Assembly (NCBI GenBank): GCA_027621405.1 | Contig: JAQCBT010000008.1 | Span: 113,563 to 177,562, forward strand | From: Pseudomonadota bacterium | GTDB taxonomy: Bacteria > Pseudomonadota > Gammaproteobacteria > Pseudomonadales > Pseudohongiellaceae | DNA: 64,000 nt | Direction: 5' to 3' | Shown here: positions 44,936 to 55,157 of the stretch, one piece after another | How positions within the stretch are numbered: position 1 is the first letter of the stretch | Layout: each line of letters begins with the position of its first letter | The notes under the pieces: model-generated | What the model was told of the DNA's origin: nothing | Seen by the model: the letters and a program-made list of their open reading frames with translations, nothing else | Databases searched by the model: none | Made by a program: the position numbers and the translations under genes

Positions 44936-45934
44936 TTAGGCAGCGCGATCGTCTGACTTGAGGCTTGAAGGAGGCCAGTTCTCGAGACGCAGACCAAGAG
45001 ACAGTCCACGGGTCGCCAGCACATCCTTGATCTCAGTCAGTGACTTCTTGCCAAGGTTTGGTGTCTTTAACAGTTCAACTTCAGTTCGTTGAATCAAATC
45101 CCCGATGTAGTAAATATCTTCGGCCTTCAGACAGTTAGCGGAGCGAACGGTCAACTCCAGATCGTCTACAGGACGCAGCAGAATCGGGTCAATCTCGTCT
45201 TCATGCTCTTCCGGCTCGGCAATAATTTCGCTCTGCAGGTCAACGAACACGCTAAGCTGATGCTGCAGAATAGTAGCAGCACGACGAATAGCTTCTTCCG
45301 GCTCGATAGTACCGTTGGTTTCCAGGTCGATGATAAGCTTGTCCAGGTCGGTACGCTGCTCAACACGGGCGTTCTCAACGGAGTAGGAGACGCGGATAAC
45401 TGGGCTGTAAGAAGCATCCAGAACCAGCTTGCCAACTGCGCGGGTTTCTTCATCGTCAGATACGCGAGTATCTGCGGGTGAGTAGCCACGGCCTTTACGC
45501 ACGGTGATGCGCATGTTCAGCTCACCATTGCTGTTCAGGTTGGCGATCACATGGTCAGGATTTACGATTTCAACGTCGTGGTCAGTCTGGATATCGCCAG
45601 CAGTTACTGCGCCTGCGCCCTTCTTGGACAGGGACAGCACGGCTTCGTCCTTGTTATTCAGGACAACAGCCACGCCCTTCATGTTAAGAAGGATCTCAAT
45701 GACATCCTCACGCACACCTTCGATAGTGCTGTATTCATGCACAACACCATCAATTTCCACTTCTTCAATCGCACAACCAGGCATGGAGGAAAGCAGAATA
45801 CGACGCAAGGCATTACCCAGAGTATGCCCGAAACCACGCTCTAGCGGCTCCAGCACAACCTTGGAATGACACTTGTCGAACTCGTCAACTTGTATCACTT
45901 GCGGTGTCAGGAAATCAGATAAAGTAATTTGCAT
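44936..45934 (-). CDS. rpoA: RNA polymerase alpha subunit
   Basis: 332 aa (E. coli 329). N-terminal dimerisation domain with [20 protein letters not shown] (about 32-51), linker, and C-terminal domain with [22 protein letters not shown] and [13 protein letters not shown], the DNA- and activator-contact helices. Sits between rpsD and rplQ as in other gammaproteobacteria, 29 bp after rpsD. Confidence 0.98.
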   Translation of the reverse strand: MQITLSDFLTPQVIQVDEFDKCHSKVVLEPLERGFGHTLGNALRRILLSSMPGCAIEEVEIDGVVHEYSTIEGVREDVIEILLNMKGVAVVLNNKDEAVLSLSKKGAGAVTAGDIQTDHDVEIVNPDHVIANLNSNGELNMRITVRKGRGYSPADTRVSDDEETRAVGKLVLDASYSPVIRVSYSVENARVEQRTDLDKLIIDLETNGTIEPEEAIRRAATILQHQLSVFVDLQSEIIAEPEEHEDEIDPILLRPVDDLELTVRSANCLKAEDIYYIGDLIQRTEVELLKTPNLGKKSLTEIKDVLATRGLSLGLRLENWPPSSLKSDDRAA

Positions 45935-45963
45935 GTATGCTCACCTTTTGTGTGATTGGTTCA

Positions 45964-46584
45964 CTACTTGGAATAAAGCTCGACGATCAGGTTTTCGTTG
46001 ATCTCGGATGACAGGTCATCACGGTCAGGCAGACGCGTAAATTTGCCTTCGAGCTTGCCACTGTCGACGGTGATCCAGTCGATATCGCCACGCTGGGCAG
46101 CGAGTTCCAGAGCAGATTTAATTCGCAGTTGCTGCTTGGATTTTTCACGAACAGAAACCACGTCACCTTCACTCACCTGATAGGAAGGTACGTTCACCAA
46201 TTCGCCATTCACCAGAATCGACTTGTGGGAAACCAGTTGTCGAGCTTCCGCGCGGGTAGAACCAAATCCCATGCGATAGACAACGTTATCCAAACGACAC
46301 TCCAGCAGTTGCAGCAGGTTTTCACCGGTTGCACCCTTACGACGAGCAGCTTCCTTGTAGTAGCCACGGAATTGCTTCTCCAGCACTCCGTAGGTACGAC
46401 GAACTTTTTGCTTCTCGCGGAGCTGCACACCGTAATCAGACAGGCGGCCACGACGCTGGCCATGCTGACCAGGAATAGTGTCGGTCTTGCACTTGCTGTC
46501 GATTGGGCGTACTCCACTCTTGAGGAACAGATCCGTTCCTTCCCGGCGAGAGAGTTTGCACTTAGGGCCTAGATAACGGGCCAT
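45964..46584 (-). CDS. rpsD: 30S ribosomal protein S4
   Basis: 206 aa, same length as E. coli. [20 protein letters not shown] start, [19 protein letters not shown], and the S4 RNA-binding domain with [32 protein letters not shown]. Primary 16S assembly protein; in E. coli it represses the alpha operon by binding a pseudoknot ahead of rpsM. Here that site is occupied by a palindromic element (47455-47541). Confidence 0.97.
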   Translation of the reverse strand: MARYLGPKCKLSRREGTDLFLKSGVRPIDSKCKTDTIPGQHGQRRGRLSDYGVQLREKQKVRRTYGVLEKQFRGYYKEAARRKGATGENLLQLLECRLDNVVYRMGFGSTRAEARQLVSHKSILVNGELVNVPSYQVSEGDVVSVREKSKQQLRIKSALELAAQRGDIDWITVDSGKLEGKFTRLPDRDDLSSEINENLIVELYSK

Positions 46585-46599
46585 AGGTTATCTCCTAGT

Positions 46600-46989
46600 T
46601 TAGACGCGCCGCTTCTTGGGCGGTCGGCAACCATTGTGAGGAATTGGTGTTACGTCGGTAATGTTGCCGACTCTCAGTCCGCAGTTGTTCAGAGCGCGGA
46701 CGGCTGATTCACGACCTGGACCAGGTCCATTGACCTTCACGTCCAGAGTCTTCAGGCCATACAGCTCGATGGCTTGCTTGCCAGCCTTCTCCGCCGCAAC
46801 CTGTGCCGCGAATGGCGTGGACTTACGCGAACCGCGAAAGCCAGAGCCACCTGAGGTTGCCCAAGAGAGCGCATTACCCTGACGATCTGTAATGGTGATG
46901 ATCGTGTTGTTAAAAGAAGCATGTATGTACGCCATGCCGTCTATGACGGTTGTGCGTGCTTTCTTCTTTCCAGTTTTTGGTGTTGCCAT
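46600..46989 (-). CDS. rpsK: 30S ribosomal protein S11
   Basis: 129 aa. [43 protein letters not shown] and the C-terminal [10 protein letters not shown] are invariant S11 features. Part of the platform of the small subunit. AGGAAATTAAG precedes the ATG. A palindromic element fills the gap to rpsM. Confidence 0.97.
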   Translation of the reverse strand: MATPKTGKKKARTTVIDGMAYIHASFNNTIITITDRQGNALSWATSGGSGFRGSRKSTPFAAQVAAEKAGKQAIELYGLKTLDVKVNGPGPGRESAVRALNNCGLRVGNITDVTPIPHNGCRPPKKRRV

Positions 46990-47011
46990 CTTAATTTCCT
47001 GGTCTTTGGAT

Positions 47012-47092
47012 TAAATAGGGACAGATTTATTTTTCTGTCTCAACCATCAATCAAATCTTACTCTTCGGGAAAAATAAATCTGTCCCTATTTA
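47012..47092. repeat. palindromic element, GGGACAGA family, between rpsM and rpsK
   Basis: Perfect 24-bp arms 47012-47035 and 47069-47092 (TAAATAGGGACAGATTTATT and continuing), 33-nt centre. One arm contains the rpsM stop: the last Lys codon and TAG are the AAATAG of the arm. The other end lies 22 bp before the rpsK start. Same family as 47455-47541 and the strings in 58340-58500. Confidence 0.9.
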
Positions 47093-47442
47093 CGAATCGG
47101 CTTACGCGGGCCTTTGCGTGTGCGTGCATTGGTCTTCGTACGCTGGCCCCTGACTGGCAGGGAACGACGGTGACGAATACCACGGTTACAACCCAGATCC
47201 ATCAATCGCTTGATGTTCATGGAAATTTCCCGGCGCAGGTCACCCTCAGTAGTGAGTTTGGCAACCTCGGCACGAACCGCGTCCAGTTGCTCCGGACTCA
47301 GATCGCTGGTTTTGGTCGCAGGCGCAATGCCTGTGGCCTCACAGATTTTGGCTGCTGTGTGGTGACCGACTCCAAACACATAACTTAGTGAAATCACTAT
47401 GTGTTTGTTATCCGGTATGTTTACACCGGCAATACGTGCCAT
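47086..47442 (-). CDS. rpsM: 30S ribosomal protein S13
   Basis: 118 aa. [53 protein letters not shown] C-terminal tail and final KPIRK. Head of the small subunit, contacts tRNA and bridge B1. First gene of the alpha operon; GGAG lies 9 nt before the ATG, 1-3 bp away from the edge of a palindromic element. Confidence 0.97.
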   Translation of the reverse strand: MARIAGVNIPDNKHIVISLSYVFGVGHHTAAKICEATGIAPATKTSDLSPEQLDAVRAEVAKLTTEGDLRREISMNIKRLMDLGCNRGIRHRRSLPVRGQRTKTNARTRKGPRKPIRK

Positions 47443-47454
47443 AGTTATACTCCG

Positions 47455-47541
47455 TTAAATAGGGACAGATTTATTTTTCTGTCTCCACTTCTCTTTAAAT
47501 CTTGTATGTAGTTAGGGAAAAATAAATCAGTCCCTGTTTAA
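47455..47541. repeat. palindromic element, GGGACAGA family, between rpmJ and rpsM
   Basis: Arms 47455-47480 and 47516-47541 (26 bp, two mismatches), 35-nt centre. The outer edge carries the TAA stop of rpmJ; the opposite edge touches the rpsM ribosome binding site. Nearly identical in one arm to the copy at 47012-47092. Confidence 0.9.
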
Positions 47542-47654
47542 CCCTGACGCTGCTTGTGTCGGGGCTCAGCACTACAAATAACTCGAACCGAACCGTTACG
47601 TCGAATGATCTTACAGTTGCGGCAAATCTTTTTTACTGATGCTCTTACTTTCAT
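47538..47654 (-). CDS. rpmJ: 50S ribosomal protein L36
   Basis: 38 aa, [20 protein letters not shown] at the start and RHKQRQG at the end. Zinc-binding form with Cys 11, Cys 14, Cys 27 and His 33. GGAGAG 5-10 nt upstream of ATG 47654. Placed between secY and rpsM as usual, but flanked by palindromic repeats on both sides; its stop codon lies in the arm of one of them. Confidence 0.96.
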   Translation of the reverse strand: MKVRASVKKICRNCKIIRRNGSVRVICSAEPRHKQRQG

Positions 47655-47668
47655 CGTTTCTCTCCAGT

Positions 47669-47767
47669 TGGGGACACTCACAACTTAACAACTTAACAAC
47701 TTAAGATCTGGTTCATTCCGAATTCAAAGCTGTAGCGGCCTTAAGTTGTTAAGTTGTAAGTGTCCCC
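47669..47767. repeat. palindromic element, GGGGACACTC family, copy 2, between secY and rpmJ
   Basis: Arms about 47669-47705 and 47740-47767. Same family as 44299-44392. The left arm has three ACTTAACA-type units where the right arm has two, so one unit was gained or lost. The element begins 5 bp from the rpmJ ribosome binding site and ends 11 bp from the secY stop. Confidence 0.85.
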
Positions 47768-47777
47768 CTCTAAATCC

Positions 47778-49103
47778 TTATATTCCTGTGCGTCCGTAGT
47801 TACCCAGCTTCGACTTCTTCATCAGTGAGTCGTACTGGTGTGACATCAGGTGTGATTGCACCTGGGACCAGAAGTCCATAGTCACTACTACGGAAATCAA
47901 CAATGCTGTGCCACCGAGATTAAACGGTACGGAGGCCATCATCTGCATGAAATTTGGCAGCAGACAAACCAGCGTGATGTAGACCGCGCCGAACATGGTC
48001 AGGCGTGTAATCACACCATCAATGTACTTGGCAGTCTGCTCGCCTGGGCGAATACCGGGGATGAATGCACCGGAACGCTTCAGGTTTTCAGCTACATCGC
48101 GAGGGTTGAACACCAGCGCGGTATAAAAGAAACAGAAGAAAATAATCATGGCGCTGAAAATAATGATGTACAGCGGCTGACCGGGACCAATCATCAGGGC
48201 CAGGTCCTGCAACCATTCGGCACCTTCGGACTGACCGAACCACTGTCCCAGGGATGCCGGGAACAGCAGGATAGAACTGGCGAAAATCGCTGGGATTACG
48301 CCGGCCATATTAATCTTCAGCGGCAAGTGACTGGCCTGGGCCTGGTACATCTTGCGTCCCTGCTGGCGCTTGGCGTAGTTGACCGTGATACGACGCTGCG
48401 CACGCTCAACATAGACGATACAGGCCACAACACCGATGGCGATCAGGCCCACCACCAGCAGCAATACACCGCTGATCTGGCCTTCGTAAGCCTGGGTCAG
48501 AGACGTACCGACCGCAGCCGGGAAGCCCGCCACGATACCGGCGAAAATCAGCATGGAGATGCCGTTACCGATACCCTTCTCGGTAATCTGCTCGCCGAGC
48601 CACATCAGGAACATGGCGCCTGTTACCAGCGAGATAATCGCGGTGATGTTGAAGGCCACGCCCGGGTTATAGGCCATAGGTGCCAGCAGACCAACCGTCA
48701 TGCCGGTGCCCTGTACTGTTGCCAGCACCAGCGCACCATAACGGGTGTACTGGGTGATCTTGCGACGGCCAGACTCACCTTCCTTCTTCAACTGGTCCAG
48801 CTGCGGGCTAACTGCAGTGAGCAGCTGCATAATAATGGAAGCAGAGATATAGGGCATGATACCCAGGGCGACGATGCTCATACGCTCCAGTGCGCCACCG
48901 GAGAACATATTGAACAGGTCCGCGAAGGTACCTTCCTGCTGGTTAAAGAATGCCTGCAGTTGCAGTGGATCAATACCAGGCACAGGAATATGTGTGCCAA
49001 TGCGATAGACGAAAATGGCAAACAACAGGAAGAACAGGCGCGACTTGAGCTCGCCCAGCCCAGCGCCTATGTTTTCCGGATTAATGTTTGGTCTGTTTGC
49101 CAT
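47778..49103 (-). CDS. secY: protein translocase subunit SecY
   Basis: 441 aa, ten membrane helices. [22 protein letters not shown] start, [24 protein letters not shown] (plug and helix 2), [17 protein letters not shown], and the C-terminal loop [29 protein letters not shown] (ribosome/SecA contact). Core of the SecYEG channel. Located between rplO and rpmJ in the standard order. Confidence 0.97.
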   Translation of the reverse strand: MANRPNINPENIGAGLGELKSRLFFLLFAIFVYRIGTHIPVPGIDPLQLQAFFNQQEGTFADLFNMFSGGALERMSIVALGIMPYISASIIMQLLTAVSPQLDQLKKEGESGRRKITQYTRYGALVLATVQGTGMTVGLLAPMAYNPGVAFNITAIISLVTGAMFLMWLGEQITEKGIGNGISMLIFAGIVAGFPAAVGTSLTQAYEGQISGVLLLVVGLIAIGVVACIVYVERAQRRITVNYAKRQQGRKMYQAQASHLPLKINMAGVIPAIFASSILLFPASLGQWFGQSEGAEWLQDLALMIGPGQPLYIIIFSAMIIFFCFFYTALVFNPRDVAENLKRSGAFIPGIRPGEQTAKYIDGVITRLTMFGAVYITLVCLLPNFMQMMASVPFNLGGTALLISVVVTMDFWSQVQSHLMSHQYDSLMKKSKLGNYGRTGI

Positions 49104-49170
49104 CGTCTTTAAAAATTTCTCTATCTGATCGTAATTCTGTGCTTTCGCTTAAGCTAATCGCGCAGTCTGC

Positions 49171-49692
49171 TTACTCAGCGTCACCTTCTGCAGATTTGGT
49201 TTCGGCCTTCGCCTTCTTGGCTTTTTTCACAAGCTTGCCAGGAGCTGCTTCAGCCGCTGCCTCGATTACCTTGCCACCAGCCTTCTCGATCGCTTCCTTT
49301 GCGCCCTTAGTGGCACCCACGCCTTCAACAGTCAGCTTGCGAGTCACTTCGCCGGAAAGCATCACTTTCGCGCGCTTGATGCTGGCAGAAATCACACCCG
49401 CCTTACGCAGGGATTCCAGATTTACAACATCACCTTCCACCTTGTTCAGTTCACCACTGCGAACCTCGGCAGTAACACGGCCAACGCGAGAGCTGAATCC
49501 GAATTTCGGCAAACGCATCTGCAATGGCATCTGACCACCTTCGAAACCTGGCTTAACGGTGCCACCACTGCGAGCCTTCTGACCCTTGTGACCCTTACCA
49601 CTGGTTTTGCCCCAGCCACTGCCAACGCCACGACCAAGTCGCTTCTTGGCCTTAACGCTGCCTTCTGCCGGGCTTAAATCATTCAGTTGCAT
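49171..49692 (-). CDS. rplO: 50S ribosomal protein L15, with C-terminal extension
   Basis: 173 aa against 144 in E. coli. The normal body has [39 protein letters not shown] and [15 protein letters not shown], and ends at [11 protein letters not shown] 29-residue extra tail follows, rich in Ala, Lys and Glu ([20 protein letters not shown]). The tail is in frame and separate from secY by 67 bp, so not an assembly error by appearance. Late-assembly 50S protein. Confidence 0.96.
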   Translation of the reverse strand: MQLNDLSPAEGSVKAKKRLGRGVGSGWGKTSGKGHKGQKARSGGTVKPGFEGGQMPLQMRLPKFGFSSRVGRVTAEVRSGELNKVEGDVVNLESLRKAGVISASIKRAKVMLSGEVTRKLTVEGVGATKGAKEAIEKAGGKVIEAAAEAAPGKLVKKAKKAKAETKSAEGDAE

Positions 49693-49742
49693 GTCGTTTA
49701 CCTATAATCTCTAAATTGCTATACGCTCAGTGTTGTCCGGTC

Positions 49743-49925
49743 TTATTCAACCGAAAGCATGTAGCTGATCTTGTTAATCATGCCGCGCACTGCAGGTGTG
49801 TCTTCCAGTTCCACAGTCTGATGCATACGACGGATACCGAGGCCTTTCAGGCACAGCTTGTGCTTGGGCTGGCTGCTAATCGGGCTTCTAACCAGTGTCA
49901 CTTTGACGGTCTTAGACTTGGCCAT
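49743..49925 (-). CDS. rpmD: 50S ribosomal protein L30
   Basis: 60 aa; [40 protein letters not shown] and [16 protein letters not shown] ending identify L30. Small 50S protein, between rpsE and rplO as expected; 6 bp after rpsE. Confidence 0.95.
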   Translation of the reverse strand: MAKSKTVKVTLVRSPISSQPKHKLCLKGLGIRRMHQTVELEDTPAVRGMINKISYMLSVE

Positions 49926-49931
49926 TTTTTA

Positions 49932-50441
49932 CTATCCCACAATCTCATCTACTGTCTTGCCACGCTTGGCAGCAATATCTTCGGGTGCGCGCATGTCGCG
50001 CAGACCATTGAATGTTGCACGTACCACGTTCACTGGATTGGTTGAGCCGTAGCACTTCGCGAGTACGTTCTGTACTCCAGCCAGTTCCAGGATGGCGCGC
50101 ATCGCACCGCCGGCGATTACACCGGTACCTTCGGAGGCTGGTTGCATGTAAACCCTGGATGCACCATGACGAGCCTTGATCGGGTACTGCAGGGTGTGGC
50201 CGTCCAGATTTACTGTGATCATGTTGCGACGGGCAGACTCCATGGCCTTCTGGATTGCCAGAGGCACTTCACGGGCCTTGCCTCGACCGAAGCCGACACG
50301 TCCATTACCGTCACCAACCGCAGTCAGGGCTGTGAAGCCGAAAATTCGACCACCTTTAACCACTTTCGCTACACGGTTAACCTGGATCAGTTTTTCCTGC
50401 AGGCCTTCTTCGTTCTTACCTGGCTCGTCTTTAAATGCCAT
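49932..50441 (-). CDS. rpsE: 30S ribosomal protein S5
   Basis: 169 aa. [44 protein letters not shown] and [22 protein letters not shown] are S5 landmarks. Acts in decoding fidelity and mRNA unwinding with S4. Spaced 12 bp after rplR. Confidence 0.97.
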   Translation of the reverse strand: MAFKDEPGKNEEGLQEKLIQVNRVAKVVKGGRIFGFTALTAVGDGNGRVGFGRGKAREVPLAIQKAMESARRNMITVNLDGHTLQYPIKARHGASRVYMQPASEGTGVIAGGAMRAILELAGVQNVLAKCYGSTNPVNVVRATFNGLRDMRAPEDIAAKRGKTVDEIVG

Positions 50442-50453
50442 AACTAATGATCC

Positions 50454-50804
50454 TTAAAATTCCAGTCCGCCTTCGCGCGCCGCCTCAGCCAGGGCCTTAA
50501 CTCGGCCATGGTAGGCATAACCCGAACGGTCAAATGCAACCTTTTCAACACCGGCTGCTTTCGCTCGCTCTGCGATCAGCTTGCCAACATTTGCAGCAGC
50601 GTCGACGTTACCCGTCTTGCCGCCACGGCTTTCTTTCTCAACCGTGGAAGCACTGGCCAACACCTGGTTGCCATTTGGAGAAATGACTTGCGCATAAATA
50701 TGTCGAGGTGAACGATACACACACAGACGATTCACACGTAATTCGCTGATCTTTGCTCGGGCCCGCTTGGCGCGGCGTAAACGAGCTGTCTTTTTGATAC
50801 TCAT
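50454..50804 (-). CDS. rplR: 50S ribosomal protein L18
   Basis: 116 aa. [38 protein letters not shown] and [26 protein letters not shown]. Binds 5S rRNA with L5. Start 50804, 11 bp after rplF. Confidence 0.97.
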   Translation of the reverse strand: MSIKKTARLRRAKRARAKISELRVNRLCVYRSPRHIYAQVISPNGNQVLASASTVEKESRGGKTGNVDAAANVGKLIAERAKAAGVEKVAFDRSGYAYHGRVKALAEAAREGGLEF

Positions 50805-50815
50805 AACCCGGAAAC

Positions 50816-51349
50816 CTATTTCTTCTTCGCTTCTTTTCTGAATACTCGCTCATTGACGTAGCGAATGCCTTTGCCCTTGTATGGCTCAGGTGGTCGAAAC
50901 TTCCTGATCTCGGCTGCAACATGCCCTACCAACTGCTTGTCCACACCTGAGATAACAATCTCGGTCTGGGTCGGCGTATCAGCTGTTACACCTTCTGGCA
51001 GCTGATAGTCGATCGGGTGTGAATAACCTACAGTCAGATTAAGGGTCTTGCCGGCAGCCTTGGCACGATAACCAACGCCCTGCAGTTCCAGCTTCTTCTC
51101 AAAGCCTTCGCTCACACCAACAACCATGTTGTTGATCAATGCACGAAAAGTACCTGCCATGGCACCCGCCTCGCGAGTATTTTTCTTGGCAGAGACCTTG
51201 AGCTCCTCACCTTCCTGGGCAACACCAACCAGCTCATGCAGATCCAGCTGCAGTGAACCCTTGCTTCCCTTTACAGAAATCTGTGAACCGGACAATGTCG
51301 CTTCCACTCCCTTGGGAATCGCTACCGGTGCGTTTGCTACTCTGGACAT
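50816..51349 (-). CDS. rplF: 50S ribosomal protein L6
   Basis: 177 aa, equal to E. coli. [53 protein letters not shown] and [19 protein letters not shown]. Sits near the factor-binding site of the 50S subunit. 38 bp after rpsH. Confidence 0.97.
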   Translation of the reverse strand: MSRVANAPVAIPKGVEATLSGSQISVKGSKGSLQLDLHELVGVAQEGEELKVSAKKNTREAGAMAGTFRALINNMVVGVSEGFEKKLELQGVGYRAKAAGKTLNLTVGYSHPIDYQLPEGVTADTPTQTEIVISGVDKQLVGHVAAEIRKFRPPEPYKGKGIRYVNERVFRKEAKKK

Positions 51350-51387
51350 GATTCAGTCACTCTTAAACTAATTTGCTTGGCTACCGT

Positions 51388-51783
51388 TTAGAAAACGGTG
51401 CACAGTACCTCACCACCGAGTCCGGCAGCTTTAGCTTGCTTGGCAGTCATCAGGCCCTTGTTGGTGGACAGGATGGCAACACCAAGACCGGCCCTGTTCT
51501 CGGGCAGGTCATCTTTACCTTTGTAGTTACGAAGACCTGGGCGACTAACGCGCTTGATCTCTTCAATCACAGGCTTACCCTGGTAGTACTTCAGACCCAC
51601 ACTGATCACTGGCTTGCCATCTTCCTGCTTGATGGAGTATCCAGAGATATAACCTTCGTCCTGCAATACCTTGCTGATCGCTTCCTTGATCTTGGAAGAC
51701 GGACAAGTCACCGATGGATGTTGGGCCATCTGTGCATTGCGGATGCGAGTCAGGAAATCGCTAATTGGATCGGACATGCTCAT
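51388..51783 (-). CDS. rpsH: 30S ribosomal protein S8
   Basis: 131 aa. [43 protein letters not shown] and [19 protein letters not shown]. Binds the 16S central domain; in E. coli it represses the spc operon at rplE. Begins 13 bp after rpsN. Confidence 0.97.
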   Translation of the reverse strand: MSMSDPISDFLTRIRNAQMAQHPSVTCPSSKIKEAISKVLQDEGYISGYSIKQEDGKPVISVGLKYYQGKPVIEEIKRVSRPGLRNYKGKDDLPENRAGLGVAILSTNKGLMTAKQAKAAGLGGEVLCTVF

Positions 51784-51796
51784 ATTTCGTAACCTC

Positions 51797-52102
51797 TTAC
51801 CAGCTGGCCTTCGTCAAGCCAGGTACGTCACCGCGCATGGCCGCTTCACGCAGCTTGTTTCGGCACAGGCCGAATTTGCGGTAAACACCATGTGGACGAC
51901 CAGTCACTCGACAGCGACGTTGCTGGCGAATCGGGCTGGCATCGCGTGGCAGCTTCTGCAACTTGATCTGAGCAGCCCACTTGTCGTCATCGCTGGCGTT
52001 CGGGTTTTTCAGAACGGCTTTAAGCTCGGCACGCTTGGCCGCATACTTCTCAACGGTCTTTGCGCGCTTGTACTCTCTGGCCAGCATTGAAGTCTTTGCC
52101 AT
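51797..52102 (-). CDS. rpsN: 30S ribosomal protein S14
   Basis: 101 aa, the long Cys-free (C-minus) type. [20 protein letters not shown] start at ATG 52102, one base after the rplE stop codon; [24 protein letters not shown] at the C-terminus. A longer frame from 52129 would overlap rplE and is rejected. Confidence 0.96.
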   Translation of the reverse strand: MAKTSMLAREYKRAKTVEKYAAKRAELKAVLKNPNASDDDKWAAQIKLQKLPRDASPIRQQRRCRVTGRPHGVYRKFGLCRNKLREAAMRGDVPGLTKASW

Positions 52103-52103
52103 A

Positions 52104-52715
52104 TCAGGACTCCTCTTTGCCTTCGCCATCTGCGGCGTTAGCGTTGTTGTCTTTCGAATCTTCGTTCTGCGGATTCATGCCACGGAATGGAAACTGCATG
52201 GCAGCCAGCAGGGCACGACCTTCTTCATCATTTCGCGCGGTAGTCGTGATAGTGATATCGAGACCACGCAGCTTATCGATCTTGTCGTATTCAATTTCCG
52301 GGAAAATAATCTGCTCTGTAACACCCATGGCGTAGTTGCCGCGACCATCGAAAGCCTTCGGGCTCAGACCACGGAAGTCTCTTATGCGTGGGATAGCGAT
52401 TCCAACAAGACGCTCCAGGAATTCGTACATACGCTCGCCGCGCAAGGTTACCTTGCAGCCAATAGGCCAGCCTTCACGAATCTTGAAGCCCGCAATACTC
52501 TTGCGCGCCTTGGTTATCACCACTTTCTGGCCACTGATCATTTCCAGCTCACTGCTGGCATTCTCAAGAAGCTTCTTATCAGCAATTGCCTCACCCACAC
52601 CCATGTTGAGAGTGATCTTGGTGATTTTTGGCACTCGCATAGGATTATCAAATCCGAACTGCTGAGTCAGTGCGGGTACCACTTCTTTCTTGTAATACTC
52701 TCTTAACTGAGCCAT
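52104..52715 (-). CDS. rplE: 50S ribosomal protein L5, with acidic C-terminal extension
   Basis: 203 aa against 179 in E. coli. Standard body: [55 protein letters not shown] and [23 protein letters not shown]. The normal end is followed by about 24 extra residues dominated by Asn, Asp, Glu and Gly ([20 protein letters not shown]). L5 binds 5S rRNA and touches the P-site tRNA in the central protuberance. The tail has no known counterpart that I can name. Confidence 0.96.
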   Translation of the reverse strand: MAQLREYYKKEVVPALTQQFGFDNPMRVPKITKITLNMGVGEAIADKKLLENASSELEMISGQKVVITKARKSIAGFKIREGWPIGCKVTLRGERMYEFLERLVGIAIPRIRDFRGLSPKAFDGRGNYAMGVTEQIIFPEIEYDKIDKLRGLDITITTTARNDEEGRALLAAMQFPFRGMNPQNEDSKDNNANAADGEGKEES

Positions 52716-52717
52716 GA

Positions 52718-53032
52718 CTAATCTATTTCCTGACCGTTAGATTTGTAGACACGCTTCTTGGCGCCGTCTTCCAAAATTTTGATTCCAACGCGATCGGCTT
52801 TATTAGCTTCCGCATTGAAGATTGCCACATTGGAGATATCCAGGGGCGCTTCGCGCTCAACGATGCCTCCAGGCTGCCCGGCATTCGGGTTAGGCTTGGT
52901 GTGGCGCTTGACCATGTTAATGCCAGCAACAATCACCTTATCCTTGCCAAGCAGGCGAGAGATAGTTCCGCGCTTGCCCTTGTCCTTACCGGCAATCACT
53001 ATCACTTCATCATCAGTTCTAAGCTTGTTCAT
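52718..53032 (-). CDS. rplX: 50S ribosomal protein L24
   Basis: 104 aa. [20 protein letters not shown] is the KOW motif; [22 protein letters not shown] and [19 protein letters not shown] follow. Assembly-initiator protein at the tunnel exit. 2 bp before rplE. Confidence 0.97.
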   Translation of the reverse strand: MNKLRTDDEVIVIAGKDKGKRGTISRLLGKDKVIVAGINMVKRHTKPNPNAGQPGGIVEREAPLDISNVAIFNAEANKADRVGIKILEDGAKKRVYKSNGQEID

Positions 53033-53079
53033 ATTTCTCTATCTCTCTTTGGGCATTCAATTTCGAGCCCAAACAATCT

Positions 53080-53448
53080 TTAAAGCACTTCTGGTGCCAG
53101 CGAAATAATTCGCATGAATTTCTCAGTACGTAGCTCACGGGTAACCGGACCGAACACACGTGTACCGATTGGCGCTTGCTGAGCGTTCAATAGAATCGCC
53201 GCATTATCATCGAACCGAATCAGGGAACCGTCACCACGACGAACGCCTTTCTTGGTGCGAACAACCAGGGCATTCAACACCTGGCCTTTCTTCACCTTGC
53301 CCCGTGGAATTGCTTCTTTCACAGTAACCTTGATCACGTCACCAATGCGCGCGTAACGGCGATGGGATCCACCCAGCACCTTGATACACATCACACGTCG
53401 GGCGCCGCTGTTATCTGCGACATCTAAAAACGACTGTACTTGAATCAT
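53080..53448 (-). CDS. rplN: 50S ribosomal protein L14
   Basis: 122 aa. [41 protein letters not shown] and [23 protein letters not shown]. First gene of the spc operon; 107 bp separate it from rpsQ, the longest gap in this half, with a small stem GTATTC/GAATAC near 53465-53483. Confidence 0.97.
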   Translation of the reverse strand: MIQVQSFLDVADNSGARRVMCIKVLGGSHRRYARIGDVIKVTVKEAIPRGKVKKGQVLNALVVRTKKGVRRGDGSLIRFDDNAAILLNAQQAPIGTRVFGPVTRELRTEKFMRIISLAPEVL

Positions 53449-53555
53449 CGATTCGCTCCATCATGTATTCAATCTCGAATACAGACTGTCTAACTTCCTA
53501 ATTCCCAAATAAACCAGCTCATCGAGCCGGGTCGGCTGTTTGCTAAACTTCAGCC

Positions 53556-53840
53556 TTAAATCTGTGTAGCCTTCTCATCAACGGAAACCAATGCCCAGGA
53601 TTTGGTCTTGGAGATTGGACGTACTTCCTTGATAGTGACCGCATCACCAATATCGCACTCGTTGTTAGCATCGTGCGCATGAATCTTGGTAGAACGCTTC
53701 ACGATCTTGCCGTATACCGGGTGCTTTACGCGTCGCTCGATCAGTACAACGATGGATTTGTCCATCTTGTTGCTGACAACCTTGCCGCTTACTGTACGTG
53801 CCGCTTTTTCCTGGCCGTCTTTAATATCAGTCTCTGACAT
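53556..53840 (-). CDS. rpsQ: 30S ribosomal protein S17
   Basis: 94 aa against 84 in E. coli, with about ten extra polar residues at the N-terminus ([15 protein letters not shown]) before [20 protein letters not shown]. Core [27 protein letters not shown] and [12 protein letters not shown] are standard. Last gene of the S10 operon proper. Two bases separate it from rpmC. Confidence 0.96.
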   Translation of the reverse strand: MSETDIKDGQEKAARTVSGKVVSNKMDKSIVVLIERRVKHPVYGKIVKRSTKIHAHDANNECDIGDAVTIKEVRPISKTKSWALVSVDEKATQI

Positions 53841-53842
53841 AT

Positions 53843-54043
53843 TTACGCTTCACTCTTCTGCTTTTCAGTGATGATGGTCTTGATGCGTGCGATGTCCTTC
53901 TTTACCGCGCCCACCAGGTGCACCTGACCCAACTGACCAGTAGCGTTTTGCATGCGATAGTTAAACTGGTCTTTGTAGAGCTCCTGCAGTTGTGACTGCA
54001 GCTCTTCTACCGACTTATCTCTCAACTCACTCGCTTTCATCAC
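53843..54043 (-). CDS. rpmC: 50S ribosomal protein L29
   Basis: 66 aa. [18 protein letters not shown] and [29 protein letters not shown]; two helices near the tunnel exit. The start overlaps the rplP stop by 4 bp (coupled translation). First Met codon at 54043, next at 54040. Confidence 0.95.
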   Translation of the reverse strand: MMKASELRDKSVEELQSQLQELYKDQFNYRMQNATGQLGQVHLVGAVKKDIARIKTIITEKQKSEA

Positions 54044-54453
54044 ATCACCGTTCGCTTAACAAAAGTGGTCTCGAAAGGCAGCTTGGCGGAAGCCAGGGTA
54101 AAGGCTTCACGTGCCAGCTCTTCTTCGACACCTTCAATTTCAAACATAATTCGACCTGGTTGAATCTGGGCAACCCAGTATTCAACGTTACCCTTACCCT
54201 TACCCTGACGAACTTCCAGAGGCTTCTGGGTAATTGGCTTGTCCGGGAATACGCGGATCCAGATCTTCGCGCCACGCTTAACCTTACGAGTCATGGCACG
54301 ACGTGCCGCCTCAATCTGACGCGCCGTCAGACGACCACGGGAGATGGCCTTCAGGCCAAATTCACCGAAATCTACGCTGCTGCCACGATGTGCCAGACCG
54401 CGATTGCGGCCCTTCATCATCTTGCGAAACTTTGTACGTTTTGGCTGTAACAC
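54040..54453 (-). CDS. rplP: 50S ribosomal protein L16
   Basis: 137 aa. [56 protein letters not shown] and [22 protein letters not shown]. Organises the A site of the 50S subunit. 26 bp after rpsC. Confidence 0.97.
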   Translation of the reverse strand: MLQPKRTKFRKMMKGRNRGLAHRGSSVDFGEFGLKAISRGRLTARQIEAARRAMTRKVKRGAKIWIRVFPDKPITQKPLEVRQGKGKGNVEYWVAQIQPGRIMFEIEGVEEELAREAFTLASAKLPFETTFVKRTVM

Positions 54454-54479
54454 GCTCTAATACCTCTAACTCAGACCCT

Positions 54480-55154
54480 TTAGTTCGCTGCCGGCTGCTG
54501 TTGCTTTGGCACGATGGCTTCATTCAGGTCCAGAATCTCGCCTTTAAAAATCCACACTTTCACGCCGATGATGCCGTATGTTGTGCTGGCTTCAGATGTG
54601 GCGTAATCAATATCTGCACGCAGGGTGTGCAAGGGCACGCGGCCTTCACGGTACCACTCGGAGCGGGCAATCTCGGCCCCACCCAAACGACCACCAACCT
54701 GCACCTTGATGCCTTCGGCTCCCTGACGCATGGCGTTCTGCACAGCACGCTTCATGGCGCGACGGAACATCACACGACGCTCGAGCTGCTGGGCCACACT
54801 GTCTGCTACCAGCTGGGCATCCAGGTCTGGCTTGCGAATCTCTTCGATGTTGATCTGTACAGGTACACCCATCTTCTTGGCCAGCACGTTGCGCAGAGCT
54901 TCTACATCTTCACCCTTCTTGCCAATGACGATACCGGGTCGCGCAGTATAAATAGTCAGCTTGGCAGTCTGGGCTGGGCGCTCGATATCGACACGCGCAA
55001 CAGAAGCACTAGCAAGTCGCTTCTTCACATAGGCTCGCACTTCGAGGTCTTGCAGCAGGTTATCCGCATACTGACGACCTTCGGCAAACCACACCGAGGT
55101 ATGCTTCTTGACAATACCCAGGCGAATACCTGTTGGATGTACTTTCTGACCCAT
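54480..55154 (-). CDS. rpsC: 30S ribosomal protein S3
   Basis: 224 aa (E. coli 233). [20 protein letters not shown] domain [21 protein letters not shown], and [26 protein letters not shown]. Forms part of the mRNA entry and helicase site. 3 bp after rplV. Confidence 0.97.
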   Translation of the reverse strand: MGQKVHPTGIRLGIVKKHTSVWFAEGRQYADNLLQDLEVRAYVKKRLASASVARVDIERPAQTAKLTIYTARPGIVIGKKGEDVEALRNVLAKKMGVPVQINIEEIRKPDLDAQLVADSVAQQLERRVMFRRAMKRAVQNAMRQGAEGIKVQVGGRLGGAEIARSEWYREGRVPLHTLRADIDYATSEASTTYGIIGVKVWIFKGEILDLNEAIVPKQQQPAAN

Positions 55155-55157
55155 AAT

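Noticed and set aside
44299..47767. CRISPR array from repeated palindromes in the ribosomal cluster
   Set aside because: Copies are inverted repeats placed in separate gene gaps, without regular spacers or cas genes.
47856..49112. 418-codon plus-strand frame opposite secY
   Set aside because: His/Gln/Asn/Thr-rich antisense shadow of a clearly identified gene.
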